The translations under genes were made by a program, and so were the position numbers. The notes below the pieces were generated by a model that ran no database searches, had not been told where the DNA came from, and saw only the letters and a list, made by a program, of their open reading frames with translations. From Plectrocnemia conspersa (Eukaryota; Arthropoda; Insecta; Trichoptera; Polycentropodidae), in assembly GCA_009617715.1 (NCBI GenBank), contig VTFK01000097.1:744001-808000 (forward strand): a DNA stretch of 64,000 nt. The letters are read 5' to 3'. Below are positions 49,709-61,149 of this stretch, one piece after another (the first letter of the stretch is position 1; every line of letters starts with the position of its first letter).

Positions 49709-49719
49709 GGGAATTTCCC
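49709..49719 (-). promoter_or_regulatory. kB (Rel/NF-kB) site of the cecropin promoter
   Basis: GGGAATTTCCC is a perfect palindromic Rel-protein site and fits the insect kB consensus GGGRNYYYYY. It lies 17 bases upstream of the cecropin TATA box. A GATA core (GATAAG on the minus strand, 49701-49706) sits between them, the close GATA-kB pairing known from Drosophila cecropin promoters. Immune induction is inferred from this. The homologous positions in the three divergent paralogues no longer match. Confidence 0.85.
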
Positions 49720-49757
49720 AGTTTTCTTTTGCTCACTTCATACTATGCGCGTATTAA

Positions 49758-49767
49758 AGATTTCCCC
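49758..49767 (-). promoter_or_regulatory. second kB-like site upstream of cecropin
   Basis: Minus strand GGGGAAATCT, a kB-like decamer about 40 bases 5' of the palindromic site. The aligned sequence in the 23.8-kb and 28.8-kb duplicons reads as a degenerate AGGATAAACT, so the site is not kept there. Confidence 0.55.
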
Positions 49768-49854
49768 TCAGTGCAAAATAAAATCACGAAACGTGCAAAA
49801 TATAAAACAAGTTAAACGTTACTTGATAAATATGATATGGAGCAGTACCGAGAA

Positions 49855-50039
49855 TTATTCAAATGTCTTAATGTCGCTCGGTTTTCTTGCATGATGATCT
49901 TTGAATTCCCATCTCTACAATATGATACATTATTAGATTTATAATTTTATGCATTATCATTACAATTGTTAAATACCTTGCTTTGGGCTCCAGCTATAAG
50001 AATTGCTGCCATGAACAAAAATACGTATGTGAAGTTCAT
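49855..50039 (-). CDS. short secreted His-His peptide precursor, copy 2 (unrecognised family)
   Basis: Two exons: 50039-49977 (21 codons) and 49914-49855 (19 codons plus stop). The 62-bp intron runs from GTATTT to TTGTAG, phase 0. Exon 1 encodes a clean signal peptide, MNFTYVFLFMAAILIAGAQS. Exon 2 encodes a hydrophilic tail, RWEFKDHHARKPSDIKTFE, giving 40 residues in all with no Cys. The gene model rests on comparison with the copy at 18099-18288: same start context, same intron position and phase, and an aligned tail (K-[ED]-H-H-x-x-K-P-x-D-I-K-T). It lies 241 bases upstream of the cecropin start, same strand. I know no family with this tail. An immune role is inferred only from the neighbour. 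It could be a short-lived gene or a decaying cecropin relative; the RW at the start of exon 2 recalls cecropin RWK but the rest does not. Confidence 0.7.
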
Positions 50040-50099
50040 TTTACTTGGAAGACTGAAATTTCAACTAGATTGTATGTTAATTATCGTGCCTATTAATAT

Positions 50100-52170
50100 A
50101 CTTTGGGCTTCATAGTTGATTTTTTCCATGTAATGTGCAGATTATATGGATATAAAAAAGTAATAGTGCGATTGTAAATTATATTGCCTTTACTAATTTC
50201 TATATTAAATAGTATACGTTATACCAGTGGATCCCAAAGTGTACGCCGCTGCTTTTTTATTGCATAGTGTTATTGCTGATTTATTTCCATGTAGAAATTT
50301 AGCTAAACTTTTGATAAAAGTTTTTATGTATTCTAATAGTAATATTTTAATCAAAAATACAACAATCACAATTACAATAACATTAACTTTTTGTTATTTT
50401 ACTAACAGTGGTATAAAAATGTTTTCGTTTACTACGAAATATAACTTTAGAATTGAACAAACCTAACTTCTAAAAAACAATATATATATTAACAATTTAT
50501 ATTTTTAATACAACAATATTGAAACCGTTTACATACAATCAATAAAATGTAGTAAAAAATAAATATATTTAAAAAACACACTTTTCAATTGCATATTTTA
50601 ATTACATTAAAATCTAAATAAAATTAATTTTATTCTCGTTCATGATATTAAATAAAATAAAAAGTCGGTAGTCAATAGCTTTTTGACTCGTTTAAAAAGT
50701 TTAATAAAAATATATGTTTTATACCACAATAAAGTATTATTTTTTTCATTAAAATTAAATTTAAAATTATTTTTTAATATTCAAATTAAAAAATATACTA
50801 TATCTTAAAAATATATGACAGATTTTAAGCCAGAAATTAATATAACATTTAAGTGGAATCTTTGTCTTACAAAATATCATTTGAGAAATTTAATATCTTA
50901 AAATTAAGGTTTAATACAAATAAATTAAAACTTGACAAACTACGTTGTATATAGGCGTTTTTTAAAATTTTGTTTATAAGCCTTTAATTAATTATCATCA
51001 CGTTGCAAGCAGCTGCGGTGTAACGTACCGATTTGCCCAAGAGCTTTCACACATGCGGCGATATCCGTAAAGAGGCACTCACACACAACCCGTCCTGACT
51101 GATCTTTTGAGGATATTCCCCGAGGCAAATCCCACAACTTATCAATCTAATTGCACCAGGTTGTTTATTCTGCTTGGCCCTCTGAGGTGAGCGGACCGTG
51201 CCAAAGTACTGCCCCGAGGGATGCCGAAAGGGTCCGCTAAGTACCGCCGACGTTTCCTAGGTATTTCGGGACGATCAACGTGAATTGTTTAAACAACAAA
51301 TTATTGTACGATTGACGAGTTCACGTAATTAATGTTAGCTTAAGAATTCGATAAAATATGTAAAAAAAATAGCCATCACGACATGAAAGAAAATTTAGTT
51401 GCTGATGGTACATATATACAAATATTTAACGGCTGGTTTATAAGATTATCAATATATATCTTTCAGTATTAAAAACAAATATATGTCTCTCGAAGGTACA
51501 TACCTAAGATAGTTATAATAAAGAAAAGGCTCTTAAGTTAATCGCGAATGAAATAATAATAGCAATAATGGTTTTGAAGTTGGCAAAATTTATTCGAATA
51601 TGCATACAGTGGAATTTGTTTACTCGGTTTATAACAATCACTATTGTCTACGTGACATGGCAAATCTGCTTTTTGTAGCTGGTATTAAATACAATAAATC
51701 AATGTGCAGCTTATTAACTGTAGAGAAACCGAACAATTTCTTATCGAGCGTAGAATTAGACTATGCTATGCCTTTTGTCAATGTTTATGCACGCACACAA
51801 ACGCATTTCCTACTCAAACCCGATGACGTCAAGCTCGCTTGGCTTTTCAAATATTCGCAATAAAACACAACCTTTTTTTTATATTTTTTCTTTACAAATA
51901 TTAATAATAAAAAATAAATGATAAATAACATATCTATAAAAATTAAGCTTGAATTATTAAACATATAACACACAAAAATATTAAATTAAAAAAATTCTAA
52001 ATGCCTAGCAATCCAAGCATTTTATTACTTTATGCATTTGACACAGCTCTGTATCAAACAAAACACGATACACGCGTAATTTTATTACCAGAACAAAAGT
52101 TACACTTACATTTTCATCCAATACTACAAGTACTACTAAACGAAGACGACTTCAGATGATCTTCAGGGGC
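50100..52170. other. intergenic DNA upstream of the short peptide gene
   Basis: A CAGTGGATCCCAAAG sequence at 50225 resembles a hAT terminal repeat, but no partner end was found. A G+C-richer island lies at 51000-51300. An 87-codon plus frame (51600-51863) has ordinary composition and no recognised domain. No other cecropin-like exon was seen. Confidence 0.4.
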
Positions 52171-52179
52171 AAAAGTCTT

Positions 52180-52450
52180 TACGAATAATTCTATCGCTGA
52201 CTTTTGCGGTTTATGCAAATAAAGGTTCTCTTGTCGTTCATTGATATTTTGGCCAACTTGTACATTTGCTCTATTGTAGAATGTTTATCTATAAATCCAA
52301 ATTGCTGATTTGGTAAGAAAATAAGTTTTTATATTTTTTTTTTTCTAATATTTTTGACATAACAGGTATAATACTTTTCGGTTTGTAGAAGGTAATATCA
52401 TCTGGTATTTTTCCTGGTGTCAGTAAAAATATAGTTTTAGCAACCTTCTA
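52180..52450 (-). pseudogene. Jockey-like reverse transcriptase remnant
   Basis: The minus strand reads KVAKTIFLLTPGKIPDDITF, YKPKSIIPVMSKILEK, then after a frame change LPNQQFGFIDKHSTIEQMYK. These are the N-terminal RT blocks of Jockey elements (family KPGKxPxxxxSYRPISLLPxxSKxxEK and QFGFRxxHSTxxQ). Palm motifs are missing. Confidence 0.8.
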
Positions 52451-52459
52451 TTGGATTGG

Positions 52460-54550
52460 AGATTATTTTAATTTAATTACTGAGTTTAATAGTCATTATT
52501 TTTATGACTTTCACTTATCTATGTTATGGAAATTAATGAAATTTTATATGGACTTATTAATGCAGTAAAATGTAGGGCAAATTTAAATCCATATTTAAAT
52601 AAAAATAATAACTTTTTTTGCTTTCTTTTCCCATTAATGATACTTTTTATAATTCATCGAAGATGATGAATGCATTTTTTATTTGAAAACTAGTATATGT
52701 AGTAGTTTTTATTGCCTTCTTAATCGGATTAGTTAATAGGATGTATAATATGTAAAAGATTCCTATATTTTTGATACTTAATTTCTACTTTTTAAATATT
52801 TATATTAGTTAATCGATTAGAATATGGCTTATAAGATACTATTAAAGTGTAATATGAGTTCTAGCAGATCATTTTAAAGACCGCAACTAAATTGCTCTTA
52901 ACCAATATTATTTTGAAGTCATGATCCGGTGGAGATAAGGGAACCTTATCCAAGAGATCATAGCCCAAATTTTGGTTTAAGCACCACAATAAGTACTTAT
53001 ATACTTGGTATGTAACATATTTATTTAGTGCGAAAAAAGTTGTGTATATATATTTTTATTTTAATATCTTCATTTCTCTTATAACTTATTGGATCACCCT
53101 CGTTTCGCGAATGGCACAATAGATACAATAAAAGCGACACGTATGCGTCGTTTTTTCCACACCGTAATATTGTTGTTAAATATTACAGCGGCCATGTGCA
53201 GTCCGACACGATGTTATGGCGTTGTTTGGCTTTTATCACGATATTACACAGACTTTCTCCCGGACAGATATTACCAATTTCGACTGAAATAAGAGTGGAT
53301 CGCTGTCGTCGGATTCCCTTTGTCCTTCGGTCCGGGATTCGATCCGATACGATACAATAATAATTTCAGGATTGACCGTTTTCGCATTCTTGCCCTGACG
53401 AACAATTGATTGTTACTGATAAACGACCGGCCAGGAGGACGTCGCCATTGCTGATGTGATTCTCGTGTTTCTCGTTAACTTGATTAATGATTTTGTTGTT
53501 TTCGTAGAGCAAAAGCTGTCTCCTGGAAAACGTTCTTTTTTGTTTTCTTATGCTTTGACGTATCGCGTTGTACAATATGTTCGAAATTATCACACACATA
53601 GACAATTTCTTATTTATTTTTTTTCCAATTGTAGCGAAGAGCTAATTTTTTATATAAAATATATAAATTGTTTTTTGTTTGTACATATTTGTTTTTTGTA
53701 TTCATATGGAAGAAATGCAAAAAAAAATTGTATTATTTGACGTTTACAGATTGAGAACGTACCATAAAAAAGTCTGGAAGCATGCAGTTTTTTTTAATTT
53801 AGCACAAAAGTTTTATTATCCGTTGAATTCATATTGAATAACTTTAACGATGTATAAAGATAATACAGAAAAAAACATATTTTAAAATTTTGGGAAGAAA
53901 ATAAAAATACATATCCTTATTTATATACAATTTTAAAGCTGATTTTAAGCTTAGCTCTAGCAACACAAGTTAATGTTGTCATTAGTTAAGAAAGAGATAA
54001 AAATATATGGCATATATAAGATATAATTGATGCAGAAAAATAATGTTTTATACAGAATATGTAATTTATATATAAATCAATTATATGTATGATCCCTTAA
54101 TAATACACGTGGACAGTTGTTATCGAAATCAATCTGATAATATACAATAGCATACCCTTGGGTCTCCCCAGTTATGTATAGTGTGTTACACAAAACAATA
54201 TTCGCAACTTCAGTAGTCTTTCGGACAATACATACACAGTCGTGATGCTTTGTGTCAATTTGTCATTACCAATGATGAATACAAACGTATGTAGAGTGGA
54301 AGGAGAAGGGTGGATGGGTAGCAAAGGACCAGATCAGAAGGGCTTTGCGCCCATTTGTCGTAACATTCGAGTGGGTTGTCGTTAATGGCCGGGGAGGATC
54401 TCGGTGCGGCGGACATCAGTGAGATTAATCGACAACACGGCATAAGCTTAATATTGGTACGCAAAATATATTCATTAAGATTACTGTTTACGATTAATAA
54501 TACTCTATACTTTGACGGACGAAGGGCGTCCACTTGGCTCCCTTGAAGTG
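52460..54550. other. intergenic DNA with two islands
   Basis: Islands lie at 53090-53480 and 54150-54540. Frames of 67 and 92 codons in them carry no known motif. The rest is simple AT-rich sequence. Confidence 0.4.
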
Positions 54551-54559
54551 GAGTGCTTT

Positions 54560-55938
54560 CTATTATTTATTATTTTATTTTATTAATTTATTTAGCTTAC
54601 TAGCTAATCTTTACTTCTAACAAATTTAGTAAACATATATAAAAATATATAAAAAATACATAACAGAAAGAAGAAATAAAAATATACAATAATAAAGTCT
54701 TAATATTATAATTTATTTCTATATGTACGAAGGTGTTTTTTTATTCCATTTATGAAACCCGTTATATTTTTGCTGTTTCGGATTTCTCTTGAAAGACTAT
54801 TATATAAATCAAAACCTCCGTACATAATTCCCCTAGCCGTACTCGTTTTCTTATACTTAATTATCTTTAAATTTTCTCTAATTCTAATATTATATTTATG
54901 TACATCTTTATTTCTTATTAAATACTTATTAAAATATTTTGGTAACATATTATTTTCTAACTTATATATAAATACTAAAACATTCATACTCAATATTTCT
55001 TGAACATTCAACCATTCTAATCTATCAATCATACTTTTACAATTAGTTAATCTATTTTTATTTAAAATTACTCTCATTGCCCTATTTTGTAATTTTGCAA
55101 CATTTGTTTATCTAATTTATTTAACATATTTAATAGTGTTGCACAATAATTAAAATGGGGCAATATTATACTATTGTAATTTTTTTTTGTATTTATACTT
55201 AATATATTTCTTAATCTAGATAATAAACCTATTTTTCTACTAATTTTTTTTAATATGTAATTACAATGTTCTTTAAAATTTAATTTTGTATCAACAATTA
55301 CTCCTAAATATTTTATATTATCCACTATTTCTATACTAGAGTTATTTATTACTATTTTGGTACTATTATCTAACACATTTTTATAATTAATAAACATACA
55401 TTTAGTTTTATTCTCATTTAATTTAAGTACATTATTCTTTAACCATATTTCTAATATACTTAAGTTATTATTTAAATTATTTACAATTTCTTTAATGTTA
55501 TCACCTATGCAATACATTAATGTGTCATCCGCAAATAGATGAATTTTACATTTTTTCACGTTATTAACTATATCATTAATATACAAAACAAATAACAGTG
55601 GTCCCAATTTAGACCCTTGTGGTACTCCATAAGACACTAATTTCTCTTCAGAATATACATTATTTATTTTAACTTTTTGTTTTCTTTTATATAAGTAATT
55701 ATTAAACCATCTTAAAACTATATCACTTATACCTATACTCTCCAATTTCTTTAACATTATTTTTCTGTCTATTGTGTCGAACGCTCTCTTGAAATCCAAG
55801 AAAACTGCTCCAATGATTTTGTTTGTATCCTTAGCCAACAGCCAATCATTTATCACTACTTGTAATGCAGTTTCAGTGGAATGCTTTTCTCTGAATCCCG
55901 ATTGTTGTTCACATATTATGTTTTGAGAAGTAATAAAA
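54560..55938 (-). mobile_element. non-LTR retrotransposon, 5'-truncated (young family, copy 1)
   Basis: The minus strand opens with SQNIICEQQSGFREKHSTET (RT region 0-1). It continues through FLDFKRAFDTIDRKIM (palm A), SYGVPQGSKLGPLLFVLYIN and KIHLFADDTLMYC (palm C), then KYLGVIVD and a Lys/Asn-rich thumb. Both catalytic Asp pairs are intact. One frameshift near 55075-55095 separates the 260-codon frame (55856-55074) from the last 120 codons (55077-54706). The 3' end runs through GATTAGCTAGTAAGCTAAAT into a TAA-rich tail. The 5' end, including any endonuclease, is missing. The architecture is Jockey/I-like; the clade is not certain. Confidence 0.92.
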
Positions 55939-55949
55939 AAAAGTAATAA

Positions 55950-58900
55950 ATCTGAGCTTAATAAAATTTATTAAAATTAAAAATATTAACATTTTTGTAG
56001 GTTTACAATTTTAAGGTAAGTCTAATTAAATGGTATCTTGTGAAAATGAATACACATAGTAGATAAATGATAAAAATATGGATAATGTAAACATAGGGAA
56101 GTAGAAAATTTATGACAGCATTTGACCATATTTTGCCTATTCGATATTATTTCTTAAACTAACTACAACAGTATTATTTTTTGCATAGAATATTTCTGAA
56201 TGGATGTAGCCGTTTTAAAAAATGCTTCTTTTTATGTATTGTATCTATAATATACATACATATAAAAAATCTCTAATATTATATATATTTTTAGTCACAT
56301 TGATAATACAATGTATTCATATATGAAAAAATACAAATATACTTGAAGTAAGGCTATATAATACGATTACATTCAAATCATATGTAAATACAGCTTTGCG
56401 AATTTATATCATATTATTCTTGGCAATCTTTTAAAGCACAGATTTTTTTATACATTCTTGTTAAAATATAGGGTTTTACTTAAAATGCCTTGTTATAATC
56501 CATTCATGTATAAGTGGCAAAACATTACGTGTATTTTATTTGTTAAATACGGTTTATATTAATTAAGCTAAGATATTTTAAATTAAATATTATATTTCGA
56601 TGTTGTATTACTTACAGCGACTATTTATGTTCAAAGATCTTAAAAGCCACAAGGGCATCCTTAATCATAGTCGTGGCTCGCAACTACTACGTTCCAAGTT
56701 TAACGTGTTTCTGTGAAGAAAACTCGTCTTGTTAAATTATTCTATAGTGTGATATAAATATATAGATTTTTAGCACGTGATAGGATGCGTTTATTTTTGC
56801 TGGATCGCTTTTCAAAGGTCGCACATCATCGAAACAACTTTAAAAAAGTTCCTCTTAAACATTCCCGAGACGTATAACTCTCAAAAGAAAATTCAATAGA
56901 AAAAACCTTGTTAAAGAAAGAAGGTGCCTCCAGATTCAGAGTTTGTTTTCTGCAGAGCGGAATGAGACAAACAAAAAAATCTAGTGAGGGTTGAAAATAA
57001 AATACAAGGCACCATCGATTACGTATTCAGGAGACGGGACGGCGACGGGAAAAATAAAATAGTCCTGCTTCATTACCGAGTCCTTTGCCGTGTTTTTCGG
57101 AACGCTTTACTACGCCATGGACGTACTCATAACCCCTACCTATAGTTTGCTAGTTCATGTGTGCTAAATTTAGCCCAATATATTTTATTTGTCTTTAAAT
57201 TACAGAAAGGTTTGTATTGGCTGAAAACTGCTACACATACAAAGCATCTAAGATGTTTCTTATTAAATAAAAATTAAACATTTCCAAAGATATATTTTCA
57301 ATTTAATATTGACGTTTTTTTTTAATTCACGTTCTATAGAATATGTTTTTATTTTGAGTTACCTATACTAGTCGAGTCAAGAAGTAAAAACAAGTTTTTT
57401 AAAAGATAAGAAAAAAAGTCACGGTATATTGTTTAGTGTGGTAAATCGCATCATTGCATAACCACTCATTTTCACAAATATATAGGTACGATAATATAGG
57501 TTATAAAAATACATTTCAATATATACCTTCAAATTATAAAAAATATATGAATTATTATATTATTACATACATATATTGATAAGTAATTCTTCAGAAAGGG
57601 TACACAAATATGAATTCCTAACTATAATTATGTAAATTTTAAAAAATATTTGAATTTCGTAATGTGTTTCTGTCCTAGATAGTAGGAAAAGTAACTATAT
57701 TTTTATAAAACTTTTACTTTTTTACTGGACACAGTTGTAGTATCTGGTATTTGTGCAAATTTCCATGTGCGTGCGAATATATATATATACAAACTAAAGT
57801 GCAAACAAACACAATTTGTAACGCATGACATTCAAAATAATAGACATTTATATCAAGAGGTGGGGTTGGTTAAGGTAAGTTTGACATCTTTGGAAAGAAT
57901 GTTTTACTTTTGTGATATTTTTAATATTAAAACTCAATAAAAAAACTTAAGCCTTAAATTAATCTTTATTATTGATAACTGAAATAAAATATACATTAAA
58001 CAAACCACTCATTGGTTTTCTTTAAGAGAAAAATAACAAGAATCTACAAAAAAAAGTATTTGATACAGCAACAGATCAACGGTTTATTGAAAAACACAAT
58101 ATTGTTATCAGCACTATTTAAAGGTTAGCTAAAATTTATAATCCTGAAGAAAAAACAAAAGAGATAGAACATCTGTTTAGAAAAGATAAGATCGAACTTT
58201 CGCTCAAATGATATCGGTTATCGAAACCTCTGCAAGAGAGAGAGGCAAAAACGGGATAAGCGAGCCCAAATAGTACTATTTGAAGTTGATATAATGCTTT
58301 TGATATTTATAAAAAATACTTAATGCACAAAAAACTTAACTATTATTAAAATACGTATATTGGATGGGTACTGGGTTTGTTTTGAACTCTTCTCGCTTCG
58401 CTTTCAAAGCGATTCTTTAACAAACTTTTCACTGGCCAGTTTTACAACCCAACTCTGAATTATTGACCATTTGCACAGGGTGTAAAGTCCGAATTGCTAA
58501 TACATTTCTTTTCAAAGTTGTTAGCTACGGCAGCAATACATGACACCTTCTTCGGGTTCTCCTGCTACGACATTTTGTGGGTTGGTTTATGTACACATAT
58601 ACATATGTATGTATAATACATCTACAAGACGACTTCTTAGAAAGTTAAAGTTGCACTCACTCAAGCATCCAAATGCGCCTTGAAGTTTTGCGAGTGGGAC
58701 GTTACAAGTAAAATTTTTCTTGCGTTTTCGCTTCGATGAAAAAAAGCTCTAAGAAGTCTTGACGACCTTTCACTTTTGGAAAACTGTGACTGAAATAGTT
58801 TTAATTCGCCGTTTTAACGCTCGTCTTAGGAACGTTAAGGCTTCGAAGCTTTGATAGAAAGGTCGTATGTTTTATGAACTGAACCTAATGCGTTAGCACT

Positions 58901-60530
58901 TAGATTGCGGCAGAAATAAACCTAAGCGATTAATTAATAAATGTGTTTGGACATTGTATATAGTTCATTTGAAAGTCACTTACAAAATATAAAACTATAA
59001 GTGCTAAAACTTACGATGCTGAAGAACACACATCTACATATTTATATCATCAGCTAAATGTACTTTAATTATCAGCTGATAAATCAATTATTTTTTCCTT
59101 TTTTCTTTCACCTAAATTGTAATAGGATTTATATCACATTAAATTTTTACCATTAACGTTTTATATTATATTCTTAACAACAAAATTGTAAACATAAAAA
59201 TAGGTATAAACCAGTAACATTATATTGTAAATAATGATTTGTTTATAACATTGAATTATCGAATTAAAATAAACGTTTTATAATAAAAAGTCGAGTTGGA
59301 TAAGGACCCGATATCAGCTAACTTTTCGGGTCGATCAGCCTTTGTTGATCTATTATTACCTCCTTGACTGATCAAACAGTATTTTTTTTAATGTTGATCA
59401 AACAAGTCAGTACTGGAATTTGATCAAGCGAGCATTTTATTTAAAAATCTAGTGGAATTCTAAAATAATTTTCGTTGCTGAAGAAAGACGAATTGATATG
59501 ATTTGACAGAAAAACTCAATTGAAAACCAGTTTATTTTCAAAAAATTAAACAACCTTAGATTTCAATTTTTTTCCGATGATCAAAATCCACTTAATATGA
59601 AACATCTTATAATAAAATACACTATTTTATATAAAAAAAAACCACAAAAAACCCTTTAATATCAACTAGTTGGTTTGCTAGTATGGAATATATATCGTTC
59701 ATAATAATATGAGAGTGTATTAACTCCATTGTATTTTTTCCATAATATTACAGCAGCGTCGTAAACTCTGAAAAAATGCATTTTGAATACCGCATTCACC
59801 TTTTCGCCCCGCGCGATTTGAATACGTTTACCATAAATTTCCCACTATATTTTTTTCTCCACCTAAAAGGTGAACTTCACCATCAGATTTATACACACAT
59901 AGTATAAATTATATGACGTCGCCGGTAGACAGGAACACGAAGGCCGCCTATTCACACGTTTATCGGCAAAATCAAATCCCAGAGACGGTCCACAATGATT
60001 CGGCGGGGGACCGTGTGGGGCAGGGCGCCCTCTGGGGCCCCCACGGGGCGGGGTCGCAGCATGTCACGTTCCAGTCACGGTCCCCTGCAGAATGCGGCGC
60101 GAATAAGCATTTGACCGTGCGAGCCTTAACCCGAGCGGAATGTCAAGTGGTCACCCCTGCCCTCTGAAGCCTTCGAATCAGCATAACAAAGTCTTACGTC
60201 CACGGCATACGAACCCTGCGCCCTGGCCCGACCATCCGACTCCAATCTCTTGGACCGACTTAAAGGAGGTCTTTACGAGGTTGATTGGAAGCACTCGTGA
60301 CAATAGACACTTCAGAAACCGTCAAAACGGTTACAGTTTTCCGATAATAACTCAATCGATTTGGTCCTTTCTTCGAAGAGAGGTGCTTGGATGTTTTTTT
60401 TGGCAATCGACCATGAGGACCCTCTTCCAAATTATTATTAATATAGAGAGGAGCCCAACTTCGGCTGGTTCAACACGTGTGTATTAAAGAGCACAAGAGA
60501 ATTATGATGCTTAAGAATTACGAATGGATA
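55950..60530. other. intergenic DNA with large G+C-rich islands
   Basis: Islands lie at 56640-57180, 58370-58880 and 59750-60480. The last is the most G+C-rich part of the window (59990-60140, GGGGCCCCCACGGGGCGGGG) and holds overlapping plus frames of 84 and 115 codons (59913-60167, 60140-60487). No domain is recognised and the frames are not clearly genic. Confidence 0.4.
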
Positions 60531-60539
60531 ATTAAAATT

Positions 60540-61140
60540 ATTACCTATGTTTTTAAATATTTTTATTTTTATTTGCAATTTAGAGGGCCAAGCTTGCACC
60601 TTTGAGAGATTATCATGCAGCCTCTTCAATGCTATTTTTGGGCCTGAGGCAATTATTGTAGTGTCGTCGACAATGGAGCAATTCTTGTTTAGTTCGTCTA
60701 AAGAAGATGTAGCGTCTTAACAATTACAGTGTCGGACTAAAAACGCTGCTTGAGGCACATCCGATGATATTTGAGACAGTATTATATTTTCTTCTCCGAT
60801 CTTAATTTATAAGTGTAGTATCTGTGTTAAAGCAGCCTCTTAATTTTATAGAGTGGTCCAGGGGGCCACATGTAAGAATACGGCTGAACAGTATTTTTAT
60901 TTTCAAAGTCTTCGTTAATATATTTTGCCAACTTATACACTTGCTCTGTTGTAGGATGTATATTTATAAAACCAAATTGACGATTTGGCAATAAATTAAG
61001 TTTCTCTATTACTGCTTTCATTTTTTTTAGCAGTATTTTTTATAATATTTTTTACATAATTTGTAAGATACGTATCGACCTGTAGAAATCTGTAGGAAGT
61101 TTCAGTTAAATTATAATTTGAGCAACCATTCAACCATTCT
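60540..61140 (-). pseudogene. Jockey-like reverse transcriptase remnant
   Basis: The minus strand reads KILLKKMKAVIEKLNLLPNR, QFGFINIHPTTEQVYKLAKY, a broken IIGCASSSVFSPTL (GVPQGSVLSPTL), then SIVDDTTIIASGPK (FADDTAIIASG) and LSKVQAWPSKLQIKI. The blocks are in order but with stops, frame changes and a deletion around palm A. It appears related to the 52.2-kb fragment. Confidence 0.8.
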
Positions 61141-61149
61141 CAAGTCTGA

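Noticed and set aside
50225..50245. CAGTGGATCCCAAAG resembling a hAT terminal repeat
   Set aside because: No matching inverted end or 8-bp duplication was found.
54752..55003. 83-codon plus-strand frame, and its sister at 44265-44456
   Set aside because: Antisense shadow of the retrotransposon C-terminus.
59913..60487. two overlapping G+C-rich frames as a host gene
   Set aside because: No homologous domain seen, the frames overlap each other, and no clear splice structure.
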